DNA from: an uncultured Peptococcaceae bacterium | GTDB lineage: Bacteria > Bacillota > Peptococcia > Peptococcales > Peptococcaceae | Assembly (NCBI GenBank): GCA_938044045.1 | Contig: CALIQN010000035.1 | Span: 1-18,695 of the forward strand | Length of the DNA stretch: 18,695 nt | Direction: 5' to 3' | Shown here: positions 1 through 8,318 of the stretch, in pieces | How the letters are laid out: each line of letters starts with the position of its first letter | How positions within the stretch are numbered: position 1 is the first letter of the stretch | Notes under the pieces: model-generated | Databases searched by the model: none | Told to the model about the DNA's origin: nothing | Seen by the model: the letters and a program-made list of their open reading frames with translations, nothing else | Position numbers and translations under genes: made by a program

Positions 1-1758
1 CAAGTACCAAATAATCCAAGCAACCCAAGCAATCCACAACCTCAGCCACAACCAAATCCACAACCAAATCCACAACCAAATCCACAACCAAACCCACAAC
101 CACAGCCTGCAAACACCATGAAGGCTTATATTGTGACTAAGGATAAAACCAAGCTTTCTATGGCAGACACCGTCTTTAATCATGATGTTGCTTACAGAGT
201 GATTCAACTACCATCAGGCATGGCAGGCAAAGAATTTACCCTTAAATTTAGTCCAATGACCCTACAAGGCGTGATGGCACAAGTGGATACCGTTGAATAC
301 GATAAGATGGGCACATGGGCATATATGAGTAAAGATGCAAGTAAACCGGGTGAATTTAAGGTCAATATCCCAGATATTGCTTTTGCAGCATCTCAAGGTA
401 GAGCCCTTGAAGTACCGATCCGCTTTACCTTAAGTCCACAAGTGGCTGGACATAATGCAGCGGTTGAAGCAGTCTTGATCCTAGATGCGAATGGTAACTA
501 TCAAGTACCAAATAATCCAAGCAACCCAAGCAATCCAAGCAATCCAAGTACACCAAGCAATCCTGGTGAAAAGATTCACAATATCCCTGTATGGGTGAAA
601 AAAGCAGGTAGTAATGAACCTTCAGTTGCCAACAATGCGATCATTTCTAATGCTAAGGTCGTAGAAAATGGAGGACAATTTACCTATACCGTTACTTTCA
701 AACCACTTAGCCTAAAGTTTGGTGGTAGAGACGTCAAAGGTAATATTATTAGCTTCATGGTTGATGGCAGAAATATTTCTGGTGTTACCAATGGTGAAGA
801 AACCTCTTATGAATTTACTTTAAATAACAAGGTCAATGAACTACCTGTTCAATTTGAAGTCGATGCGATGAGAGATCTTGGTAGTGGTGCACGTGAAGCA
901 GTCTTAGTCTTTAACTGGGATGGCACTTCTGCCCCTAGCGGTGGCGGCGGCGGTGCAATCGTACCTTCTGAACAAAAAGATGATGTTGATAGCTTAATTC
1001 GTCGTGCAGAAGAAATTATCAAAGACAAGGCAAATTATGATGCAAAACTCCTTGATAAACTTCAAAACACCCTTAAAAATGCTAAGGATGAAAAGAGCGA
1101 AGACAACAGAGTTGCTCTACTTGACGCTGTTAAAGCAATTGAAAAAACCAAAAAAGGCGTGAAGAAAGACGAAGAAAAGGCAAAAGAAGGTAAAGAACTC
1201 ACGCTTGTAACAGGCAAAGCCTACATGCAAGGCTATAGTGATGGTACCTTCCGTCCAAATAAAGTCATGACGAGAGCTGAAGTGGCTAGCGTTTTAGCAA
1301 GCTTTATCGAAACGAAGGCAACCGATCAAAAAGTCATGAAAGATGTCCCTCAAAATGCTTGGTATGCAGCGGCAGTGAATAAGGCAATGAGCCTAGGCTA
1401 CATGAAAGGCTATGCTGATGGTACCTTTAGACCAAATGAAGGCGTCACTCGTGCTGAATATGCGGCAATTTTAGCCAATGTCAAAAATCTTAAGGCAAGC
1501 AAAGTGATGAAGTTTAAGGATATGAAAGAAAGCCATTGGGCAAATCAAGCCATTTCTGCAGCCGTTGAAGCTGGCATCATGTCAGGCTATGGTGATAATC
1601 TAATCAAGCCAGACAAGGTAATCACCAGAGCAGAATTTGTTGTGATGACCAACCGTGCTTTTGGCTTAAAAGATGCTAATAGCGCAACTAAAAACTTCAA
1701 AGATGTTTCAGCTAGCCATTGGGCTTATGCAGACATTATGAAAGCAAGCAAGAATTAG
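1..1758 (+). CDS. NEAT-domain SLH surface protein, 5' end outside window
   Basis: This is the 3' part of a gene whose start lies upstream: the frame is open from base 1, and the first ATG (118) sits inside a repeat-rich linker, so it is not a real start. Numbering from that Met, residues 1-123 and 153-269 are two NEAT (haem/haemoprotein-binding) domains, each with the lip-helix motif (SMAD at 14-17, SVAN at 169-172). They are separated by an Asn-Pro-Ser linker. The linker at the window start matches the one after the first visible NEAT domain, so at least one more NEAT domain probably lies upstream. A five-Gly hinge (275-279), a charged helical FIVAR-like segment (about 285-350) and three SLH repeats follow, with TRAE wall-polymer-binding motifs at 385, 444 and 503. 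The plan resembles Bacillus anthracis BslK, a haem-binding NEAT-SLH protein. Neither NEAT domain shows the usual YxxxY haem ligands, so the exact ligand is uncertain. Confidence 0.9.
   Translation, partial: QVPNNPSNPSNPQPQPQPNPQPNPQPNPQPNPQPQPANTMKAYIVTKDKTKLSMADTVFNHDVAYRVIQLPSGMAGKEFTLKFSPMTLQGVMAQVDTVEYDKMGTWAYMSKDASKPGEFKVNIPDIAFAASQGRALEVPIRFTLSPQVAGHNAAVEAVLILDANGNYQVPNNPSNPSNPSNPSTPSNPGEKIHNIPVWVKKAGSNEPSVANNAIISNAKVVENGGQFTYTVTFKPLSLKFGGRDVKGNIISFMVDGRNISGVTNGEETSYEFTLNNKVNELPVQFEVDAMRDLGSGAREAVLVFNWDGTSAPSGGGGGAIVPSEQKDDVDSLIRRAEEIIKDKANYDAKLLDKLQNTLKNAKDEKSEDNRVALLDAVKAIEKTKKGVKKDEEKAKEGKELTLVTGKAYMQGYSDGTFRPNKVMTRAEVASVLASFIETKATDQKVMKDVPQNAWYAAAVNKAMSLGYMKGYADGTFRPNEGVTRAEYAAILANVKNLKASKVMKFKDMKESHWANQAISAAVEAGIMSGYGDNLIKPDKVITRAEFVVMTNRAFGLKDANSATKNFKDVSASHWAYADIMKASKN
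46..105 (+). repeat. 12-bp tandem repeat coding for a PQPN linker
   Basis: Four adjacent 12-bp units (starting at 46, 58, 70 and 82) read CCACAACCAAAT, the fourth with one change (final T to C), and a degenerate fifth copy follows at 94. They are in frame and encode Pro-Gln-Pro-Asn repeats, a flexible linker between NEAT domains. Copy number could vary by slippage without breaking the frame. Confidence 0.9.
502..566 (+). repeat. Asn-Pro-Ser linker repeat; second copy of the 36-bp sequence at 1-36
   Basis: Bases 502-537 are identical to bases 1-36, 501 bp apart, and both follow (or are expected to follow) the end of a NEAT domain. The stretch continues as a 9-bp AATCCAAGC-type repeat encoding Asn-Pro-Ser units. 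This is a direct repeat within one gene, suggesting domain duplication and giving a substrate for unequal recombination that would add or remove a NEAT module in frame. Confidence 0.85.
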
Positions 1759-1769
1759 TTAAATAGTAG

Positions 1770-1799
1770 ACCAGTGGTAACATAGTTGTTACCACTGGT
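1770..1799 (+). promoter_or_regulatory. Perfect 13-bp intergenic stem-loop without a T-run
   Basis: ACCAGTGGTAACA (1770-1782) pairs perfectly with TGTTACCACTGGT (1787-1799) around a TAGT loop. The next bases are ATTTGATAAGG, so the uridine tract of an intrinsic terminator is missing. It sits 11 bases after the stop of the NEAT-SLH gene and 7 bases before the ribosome binding site of the protease gene. It could be a leaky terminator, a 3'-end stabiliser or an RNA-processing site that sets different levels for the two genes. The structure is certain; its role is inference. Confidence 0.6.
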
Positions 1800-1806
1800 A
1801 TTTGAT

Positions 1807-1812
1807 AAGGAG
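1807..1812 (+). promoter_or_regulatory. Ribosome binding site for the TTG start of the protease gene
   Basis: AAGGAG lies 8 bases before TTG at 1821. This decides the start: the next in-frame ATG (1860) has no such site and would delete the basic n-region and part of the hydrophobic core of the signal peptide. Confidence 0.8.
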
Positions 1813-1820
1813 AGAGCATA

Positions 1821-4800
1821 TTGAAAAGAAAATGGTTAGCGAGCACCTTGGCTGTTGCCATGCTCTTTGGAAATTTTCCTCTAGGCATGGTAGAGACAAG
1901 TTATGCTCAAGATGATAAAGAAGCTGCCAGTCTTGAACAAACCTCTAATCCTATCTTGATGAGCTTTTTAGAACAAGCAGGAGATAGATATAAAGGTAAG
2001 GATAGTCTCACCCTCATCCTAGGGGTGAATGATAGTGTCATGGCACAAAAATATAAGCTAACAGTGCCTAAAATTGAAAACATTAAAACAGAAGAAGGCT
2101 TATTGGCGCAGATTGCTTATGCAAAAAAAGCACAAAACATCTTAATCAAACAGATGGATAGCCTAGATATCGATTACACTGTTGGGGAACGTTATGATAC
2201 CTTGTTGACAGGTTTATCTGTACAGACAACTTATGAAGATGCCCTTAAAATTGCTAATCTTCAAGAAATTGGAACCATTGAAATTGACAATGTCATTCCA
2301 CGTCCTATTGCCAAACCTTTTGAACCAATTCAAACCCTAGATACCTCAAGCAATAAGATGATTCAAGCGCCAACTGTATGGAATAGCCAATATACAGGTA
2401 AAGGGCAATTAATTGCGATTATCGATAGTGGTGCCAATCCTAATCATGAAGTTTTCCAAACCATTCCAGATGATGGCTTAAAAATCGCTTCTAAAGAGGC
2501 TTTGGAATCTTTGAAACGAGGTAGAAATATTGCTGTTTCTGGACATTTCTTTAGCAAGAAAATCCCATATGGCTATAACTATGCCGATCATACGATAGGG
2601 ATTAAAGAAAGCACCAATGCTTCTCACGGGATGCACGTTGCAGGGATTACTGCAGCAAATTCAGAAAAACTCAAAGGGGTTGCGCCTGATGCACAGCTTG
2701 CTATCATGCGTGTCTTTGGGGAAGCTGGTCTTTTTGGTGGTGGTGGAACAACACATGAAATCTATAATAAGGCAATTGATGATGCAGTTAAGCTTGGTGT
2801 AGATAGTATTAACATGAGTTTGGGGACAACCTCAACTTCTACCAATCGTGTCGAACCTTCTACCATTAATGCCTTGATGGATGCCAAACGTGCTGGTATT
2901 GCCGTTTCTATTGCTGCAGGGAATGAAGGCTTTATGGGCTATGATCAAGAAAGTGGTCCAAAGGCTGCAAATCCAGACTATGGGATGCTCTCTTCCCCTG
3001 CTGTAGCAGAAGTTTCTTTAGCAGTTGCTTCTGTAAACAACACTGAATTTGATCAACCAATCATGAAAGTAACCTTAGCAAATGGCACAGCAGGTAAGTC
3101 AATAGGCTATGTGGCTTCTACTAGCCCTAAGGAACTACCTGAAACAGATGTTGAATTTGTTGATTGTGGCTGGGGTTATCCAGAAGAATTTACTGGAAAA
3201 AATATCAGAGGTAAATATGCCCTCGTTCAACGTGGTGGTAAAGATGGTAGTGAACCCTTAACCTTTGGTGAAAAAGTAAAAAATGCTGAAAATAGTGGTG
3301 CAGCAGGCGTCATTGTTTACAACAATACTGCCAATACAGATATTTTTTCTATGGCAGGCTTAGAAGATAGAAATATTCCAGCTTGCTTTATTCAACAAGC
3401 CGGAGGACAGTATTTAATTGCCAATCCTACAGCAAAGGTAAGCTTCAGCAAGAGTAAGGAAACCGTTGAAAACCCTGATGGTTATAAGGTTTCTTCCTTC
3501 TCTAGCTGGGGAGTTAGCCCTGAAGGCGATCTCAAACCAGATATTTCTGCCCCTGGTAGTGGCATTTTATCTAGTTTAAATAATGACTATGGTCGTATGA
3601 ACGGGACATCTATGGCGGCGCCACACGTTGCTGGTGGTATCGCAATTGCTAAACAATACATTGAAAAGAACTTCCCACAAATCACTGGGGAGGAAAAACA
3701 TGTTTTTGTTAAAAACTTGTTAATGAGTACAGCAAGACCACATATTGATGCCCAAAGCAATGCCTACATCTCTCCACGTAGTCAAGGTGCTGGGTTGATG
3801 AATTTGGCTAGTGCTATTAAGAGCAGTGTTACCATTGAAGGCACCAATCGTATTGCAAGCATCAATTTAAGAAATCTTTCCAGTAACACTGTTACTGTTG
3901 AAGGGACTTTAAAAAACTATGGCCAAACGTCACAGAGTTTTAGTTATTATGCTTATCTCACAACTGACAGTGTTGAAGATGGGAAGACCCTTTTACGTCC
4001 ACAAGCTCTAGCCAATACAAAAAATGCCAAGAAAACCATCACAGTACCAGCAGGTAGTAGTCAAACCTTTAGCGTGACAGTTAGCGTACCTGCGGATAAG
4101 ATAAGTGACTTAGAAACCACCATGCCAAATGGTTATTTCTTGGAAGGCTATGTTTTCTTTGAATCAACGGGTCATACAAATGCTGATCTTAGTGTGCCTT
4201 TTGTTGGCTTTAAGGGTAGTTGGGAAGATCTTTCTGTTATTGAAGACAGTATCTATGACTTTTCTTCAACCACTGATCGACCATACTATTATAAATACAC
4301 TGGTACAGGGGCATATCCATTTACCCACATTCAAACCAAAGAAGGTGGACGTCCTGCAGCACTTGGGGAACTCGGTGATAGTACAATCGAGACACCAAAG
4401 TTTGATAAAAACAAAATTGCCTTTTCTCCAAATGGTGATGGTAAAGGTGATGAAGTGAGCTTTGTTGGTACCTTCTTAAGAAACTATAGAGACTTTAATT
4501 TTAGTATCTTTAAAAAGGATGATACAGACTTTGATCATCCGCTTTATGAAAGTAAATCAGAGGATTGGGGACGTAAAAACTTCTATACGTCAAGTAATCT
4601 TGCCATTGCACCAAACTATGTCACAACCAAGACCAATTGGAAGTGGGATGGTATTGATGGTGAAAGTGGTTTACGTGCACCGGAAGGTGACTATGTCATC
4701 CGTGTTGATGTTAAACCTGATGACCCAAGAATTAACACCGTTCAACGCAAACTCTTCCCATTAAAACTTGATGTCACCCTTCCTCGTATTGTCAAGAGTC

Positions 4801-7800
4801 ACTACAATGAAGCGACAAGAGAATTTACAATTGATGAATTGGAAGAAAAAGGTTCTGGCGTTAAGACAATCACCTTTATGGCAGGTAATGAAGAAAAGGT
4901 ATTCACTGGAGAGGGACCATATACCTTTAAACTACCTAATGGTATGAGTCTAGAACGTGCGAGTGTCAAATTGGTAGATATGGCTTCTAACATGGTGAGC
5001 TATTCTCTTAATAATGCCATTCGTTCTGGTAATGAACGTGGTATTGCCGTCAGTCCAAAAGTTAACGTTGGCAATATTACAACCGATAAATTCACCTACT
5101 ATGTCCTTGATGAAAATGGTCGTAATGCGGATCCATATAATTTAGCGATTGGTAAGTATACCTTAGTCATTGATAGAGTAGATGATAGTTTTGAACTGGT
5201 TGGCAATCCACGTATTCCTTTTGAAATCAAGGCAGAAGATACGCTAAAAGTGGTTGATGTCAATTTCATTTCAAAAGAAAAAGCTAGTGTAGAAATTATA
5301 GTCAACAATAAGAAAAAAGTGGACTTCTCTCTCATCTTAGTGGATAAGGCGACAGGTAAAGAATATAGCTTCCCTTATCAAGCCAATAAGGAACATATGA
5401 AAATGCAAGTCCCTAAGGGTGACTACAAGATTAGAGTGACTGGACTAGACACTGAAAACTACTTTGCAACCCTTTCTACAGATAATGTAAAAGCTTTATA
5501 CGATCTTGCACTTGAATTCCCAACCATAACAATAGAATCCAAGTCTCCAGTCGATATTACTTTAGAATTAAAACGTAACAACTATGCGGGTAAAGTGGAT
5601 GTCTTCCTCCAAGGTCAAGATACCGAAGGTATTTCTCAAGTCGTCTCATTTGAGGCAAATGAAACGACCAAAAGAGTTAATATCTTGAAAAAATTGAAGT
5701 ATGACATTTATGCCACCAATTTCAGTCAAGAAGGTTATGGTAGCACACGCCAAACTTACAGCTATCGTTCTATGGCACCAAAAGTTACGGTTGAACTTGT
5801 CAATGGGGCTCCAGTTGAAACCAATAAGCCTAAGCGTGACCTCTTAGGCCTAAAAATTAAGCAAGCCGATGCCATTATTGAAGCTGATGTTATTAAAGGT
5901 CTTGATGAATTTAAAGCAGCTTTGAGTCAAGCTAAGGCAGCTTATGCAAAAGAAAGTAGCACACAAAGTGAAGTGAATAAGGCCTTAGATGACTTGAGCA
6001 AGGCAATGGAAAAAATGCTTGTTGTCGCTTGGACAGATTATGGCGATAAACGTGGCTTGGTTAATCAATATCTTGAGTCCTTAGCGATTTACAATAGCTT
6101 GCCAAACGATAATACCTATATGAAGACGACTGTTACAGCGCTAAGAGATGCTTTAGATGAAGCGGAAAGAGTCATTGCTTCTAGCCGATTCATTGATAAT
6201 GAAACCAATAAACTCGCTCAAACCATTAAACTCTTAAAAGATGCACAAAATGGCTTGAGACGTATTGATGGTAGAGTAGACTTAACAGGGCTAAAACAAG
6301 CAGTTAACGAAGCTAAGATTTATTATGAAAATAAAGATGAATTTACAACAGAATCTTTAGAAGCGTTTATTGACTGTTATGAAGAAGCTTTGGAAATCAT
6401 CACCCAAGATGATGGCGTTGGTGATATTTACTCTATTGGTAGCTTGACAGAAAACTTAAAAGACTTTACTAAGGCTTTAGTTTCTAAGGCAGATAAGACT
6501 GCACTCAAGCAAGCGATTGTTCAAGCAGAAGCCATTGACCTTTCTGAATATGAAGAGGCTGGACAAGCTGAATTTAAACGTGCTTTAGTGACCGCAAAGG
6601 CAACAAGAGATAATACAAGAAGCTTTAGAAGCGCCGTAGAAGAGGCGACAAGTGCCTTGACTTTGGCAATGGGTAATTTGCACAAAGCAGCTAATCCTCT
6701 ACCAAATCCACCAACCCCTCCAAATCCTCAAGATCCTCAAAATCCATCTCAACCAGCAGAAAACTTAGAACAACTCATCACTCAAGTTAAAGATCAACTT
6801 GATGGTAGTAGCACTAGAGAAAGCCAAGTTGAGCTTGAATTGGCACTTAAGGCTGCTGAGGAAGTGGTAAGTGATGCAAAAGCATCTGAAGCTTTGAAAG
6901 AACAGGCAAAAGAAGCCTTGAAAAAAGCCAATGACAAACGCATTCAAAAACCAGTAGATAAGACTTTACTTCAAACTTTAACTGAAGTTTTAAATGAAGC
7001 TATTAATCTTGATTCTCCAACCCTAACAGGTGGTGTCTTGACCGGTAGTGATATTGACAGTGGACTTGAGGCCTTAAAAGCAAACTATGCTGCTGTAAAA
7101 GCTATCTTAGACAATCAAAATGCTAGCCAAGAGATGGTTCAAAATGCTTATGAATCACTTCTTAGCGCTTATGATGCGCTTGTCGTTAAGGTAGGAAAAG
7201 TTAAGCCTGAAATTACGACTCCAGTTGTCCTTGATAAGGCAATTGAAGGCCTTGAACCTTATGAAAAGGCTAAAGTAGATAAGGTGCTTGATTTGAAAGA
7301 AGTCCTAAAAGGTTTAACCAATGAGCAAAAAGCGCAGCTCACTACTATTGATAAGTTAAATCAATTGGTTGAAGAGGCAAATAATACTCTCATTCAAGCA
7401 AAAGAAGAAGTGGTGAATAAGGTTCTTGAGACCTTGCCAACTAAGGACACAGTCAAAAAAGAAAACCTCACAGCACTTCAATATGCAAAACTTTTAATTA
7501 AAGATATGCCAAACAAAGAAAATCAAGTGAAGTTAATTGATGAAATGTTGGAAAAACTTGCCAAAGAAGCGCAAAATCCATCACAACCAGGTAACTCTGG
7601 CGGTGGCGGAGGCGGTGGTGGCGGTGGCTACATTGCCCCACCAAAGAATGATAACAAAGATGACAACAAAGATGTGAAGAAGGATCAAGGTAAGCCACAA
7701 ACAGGCGTACAAGCACCTGCTTTAAGTGATAAGCCTTATATGTCTGGCTATCAAGGTAACCTCTTTAAGCCAAATCAAGCAATGACAAGAGCAGAAGTGG

Positions 7801-8270
7801 CAGCTGTTTTAGCACGTTTTGCTGATGGACCTACTACAACAAGATACTTCCATTTCAAGGATGTTAAAAATGATGCTTGGTATCAAAATGCGCTTCAAAC
7901 CCTTGCCAATAGACATGTGATTAGTGGCTATGAAGATGATACCTTTATGCCAAATAAAGCGGTGACTAGAGCAGAATTTGTTTCTATGCTTGCAAGACTC
8001 AAAGGCATTGATAAAGTAGAGCGCTATGCAAGCTTTAGTGATCTTAAGGATGCAGCTTGGGCAAAACAAGCCGTTAGTATCGCTTTAGAAAATGGCTGGG
8101 TCAATGGCTATAAAGACAATACCTTCAGACCAAATCAAGCTGTCAGTCGTGCAGAAGTTGCAGCCATCCTTGCTAAGGCCTATAAGGTTGAAAAGAGTGG
8201 TAATAAAACCTTTAGTGATGTGCCACAAAGCCATTGGGCGTATCAAGCAATTAGCCAAATGACAAACTAA
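1821..8270 (+). CDS. SLH-anchored subtilisin-like serine protease (C5a-peptidase type), 2149 aa
   Basis: A TTG-started exported protease. Residues 1-29 are a signal peptide (KRK n-region, cut probably after SYA); about 50-165 resemble an I9-type propeptide. The S8 domain (about 190-625) has catalytic D202 (IIDSG), H269 (SHGMHVAG), oxyanion N368 (AAGNEG) and S597 (GTSMAAPHVAGG), with a PA domain inserted at about 430-545. A C5a-peptidase Fn3-like domain (about 670-800) and an Ig-like domain with SPNGDGKGDE (869-878) follow, as in streptococcal C5a peptidase and SpyCEP. Beta-rich sequence runs to about 1340. Helical FIVAR-like repeats (about 1341-1615 and 1650-1910) flank a proline-rich linker. 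A ten-Gly run (1927-1936) precedes three SLH repeats (TRAE at 1989 and 2049, SRAE at 2109). The full triad predicts an active protease held on the wall by SLH binding. The substrate is unknown; the NEAT neighbours suggest host haemoproteins, but immune proteins are equally possible. Confidence 0.93.
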   Translation: MKRKWLASTLAVAMLFGNFPLGMVETSYAQDDKEAASLEQTSNPILMSFLEQAGDRYKGKDSLTLILGVNDSVMAQKYKLTVPKIENIKTEEGLLAQIAYAKKAQNILIKQMDSLDIDYTVGERYDTLLTGLSVQTTYEDALKIANLQEIGTIEIDNVIPRPIAKPFEPIQTLDTSSNKMIQAPTVWNSQYTGKGQLIAIIDSGANPNHEVFQTIPDDGLKIASKEALESLKRGRNIAVSGHFFSKKIPYGYNYADHTIGIKESTNASHGMHVAGITAANSEKLKGVAPDAQLAIMRVFGEAGLFGGGGTTHEIYNKAIDDAVKLGVDSINMSLGTTSTSTNRVEPSTINALMDAKRAGIAVSIAAGNEGFMGYDQESGPKAANPDYGMLSSPAVAEVSLAVASVNNTEFDQPIMKVTLANGTAGKSIGYVASTSPKELPETDVEFVDCGWGYPEEFTGKNIRGKYALVQRGGKDGSEPLTFGEKVKNAENSGAAGVIVYNNTANTDIFSMAGLEDRNIPACFIQQAGGQYLIANPTAKVSFSKSKETVENPDGYKVSSFSSWGVSPEGDLKPDISAPGSGILSSLNNDYGRMNGTSMAAPHVAGGIAIAKQYIEKNFPQITGEEKHVFVKNLLMSTARPHIDAQSNAYISPRSQGAGLMNLASAIKSSVTIEGTNRIASINLRNLSSNTVTVEGTLKNYGQTSQSFSYYAYLTTDSVEDGKTLLRPQALANTKNAKKTITVPAGSSQTFSVTVSVPADKISDLETTMPNGYFLEGYVFFESTGHTNADLSVPFVGFKGSWEDLSVIEDSIYDFSSTTDRPYYYKYTGTGAYPFTHIQTKEGGRPAALGELGDSTIETPKFDKNKIAFSPNGDGKGDEVSFVGTFLRNYRDFNFSIFKKDDTDFDHPLYESKSEDWGRKNFYTSSNLAIAPNYVTTKTNWKWDGIDGESGLRAPEGDYVIRVDVKPDDPRINTVQRKLFPLKLDVTLPRIVKSHYNEATREFTIDELEEKGSGVKTITFMAGNEEKVFTGEGPYTFKLPNGMSLERASVKLVDMASNMVSYSLNNAIRSGNERGIAVSPKVNVGNITTDKFTYYVLDENGRNADPYNLAIGKYTLVIDRVDDSFELVGNPRIPFEIKAEDTLKVVDVNFISKEKASVEIIVNNKKKVDFSLILVDKATGKEYSFPYQANKEHMKMQVPKGDYKIRVTGLDTENYFATLSTDNVKALYDLALEFPTITIESKSPVDITLELKRNNYAGKVDVFLQGQDTEGISQVVSFEANETTKRVNILKKLKYDIYATNFSQEGYGSTRQTYSYRSMAPKVTVELVNGAPVETNKPKRDLLGLKIKQADAIIEADVIKGLDEFKAALSQAKAAYAKESSTQSEVNKALDDLSKAMEKMLVVAWTDYGDKRGLVNQYLESLAIYNSLPNDNTYMKTTVTALRDALDEAERVIASSRFIDNETNKLAQTIKLLKDAQNGLRRIDGRVDLTGLKQAVNEAKIYYENKDEFTTESLEAFIDCYEEALEIITQDDGVGDIYSIGSLTENLKDFTKALVSKADKTALKQAIVQAEAIDLSEYEEAGQAEFKRALVTAKATRDNTRSFRSAVEEATSALTLAMGNLHKAANPLPNPPTPPNPQDPQNPSQPAENLEQLITQVKDQLDGSSTRESQVELELALKAAEEVVSDAKASEALKEQAKEALKKANDKRIQKPVDKTLLQTLTEVLNEAINLDSPTLTGGVLTGSDIDSGLEALKANYAAVKAILDNQNASQEMVQNAYESLLSAYDALVVKVGKVKPEITTPVVLDKAIEGLEPYEKAKVDKVLDLKEVLKGLTNEQKAQLTTIDKLNQLVEEANNTLIQAKEEVVNKVLETLPTKDTVKKENLTALQYAKLLIKDMPNKENQVKLIDEMLEKLAKEAQNPSQPGNSGGGGGGGGGGYIAPPKNDNKDDNKDVKKDQGKPQTGVQAPALSDKPYMSGYQGNLFKPNQAMTRAEVAAVLARFADGPTTTRYFHFKDVKNDAWYQNALQTLANRHVISGYEDDTFMPNKAVTRAEFVSMLARLKGIDKVERYASFSDLKDAAWAKQAVSIALENGWVNGYKDNTFRPNQAVSRAEVAAILAKAYKVEKSGNKTFSDVPQSHWAYQAISQMTN
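7599..7628 (+). repeat. Ten-glycine GGN codon run in the protease hinge
   Basis: Ten consecutive glycine codons of mixed GGC, GGT and GGA, just upstream of a Lys/Asp/Asn-rich spacer and the SLH repeats. The NEAT-SLH gene has a matching five-Gly hinge at about 940-954. It is probably a flexible joint between the projecting ectodomain and the wall anchor. Confidence 0.85.
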
Positions 8271-8318
8271 GTGCTTTGTGATAGAATAATGGCAGTCAAA
8301 TACTAAGGAGGCAGATTT

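Noticed and set aside
46..105. Short regular repeats as a CRISPR array
   Set aside because: The units are 12 bp, directly adjacent without spacers, in frame and coding for Pro-Gln-Pro-Asn.
118..120. ATG at 118 as the start of the NEAT-SLH gene
   Set aside because: The frame is open to base 1 and encodes the same linker type found between NEAT domains; there is no ribosome site or signal peptide, so the gene starts upstream of the window.
7498..8069. Minus-strand open frames opposite the SLH region of the protease gene
   Set aside because: They are antisense shadows of a well-supported coding region, have low-complexity or His/Cys-rich translations from reversed repeat codons, and lack ribosome sites.
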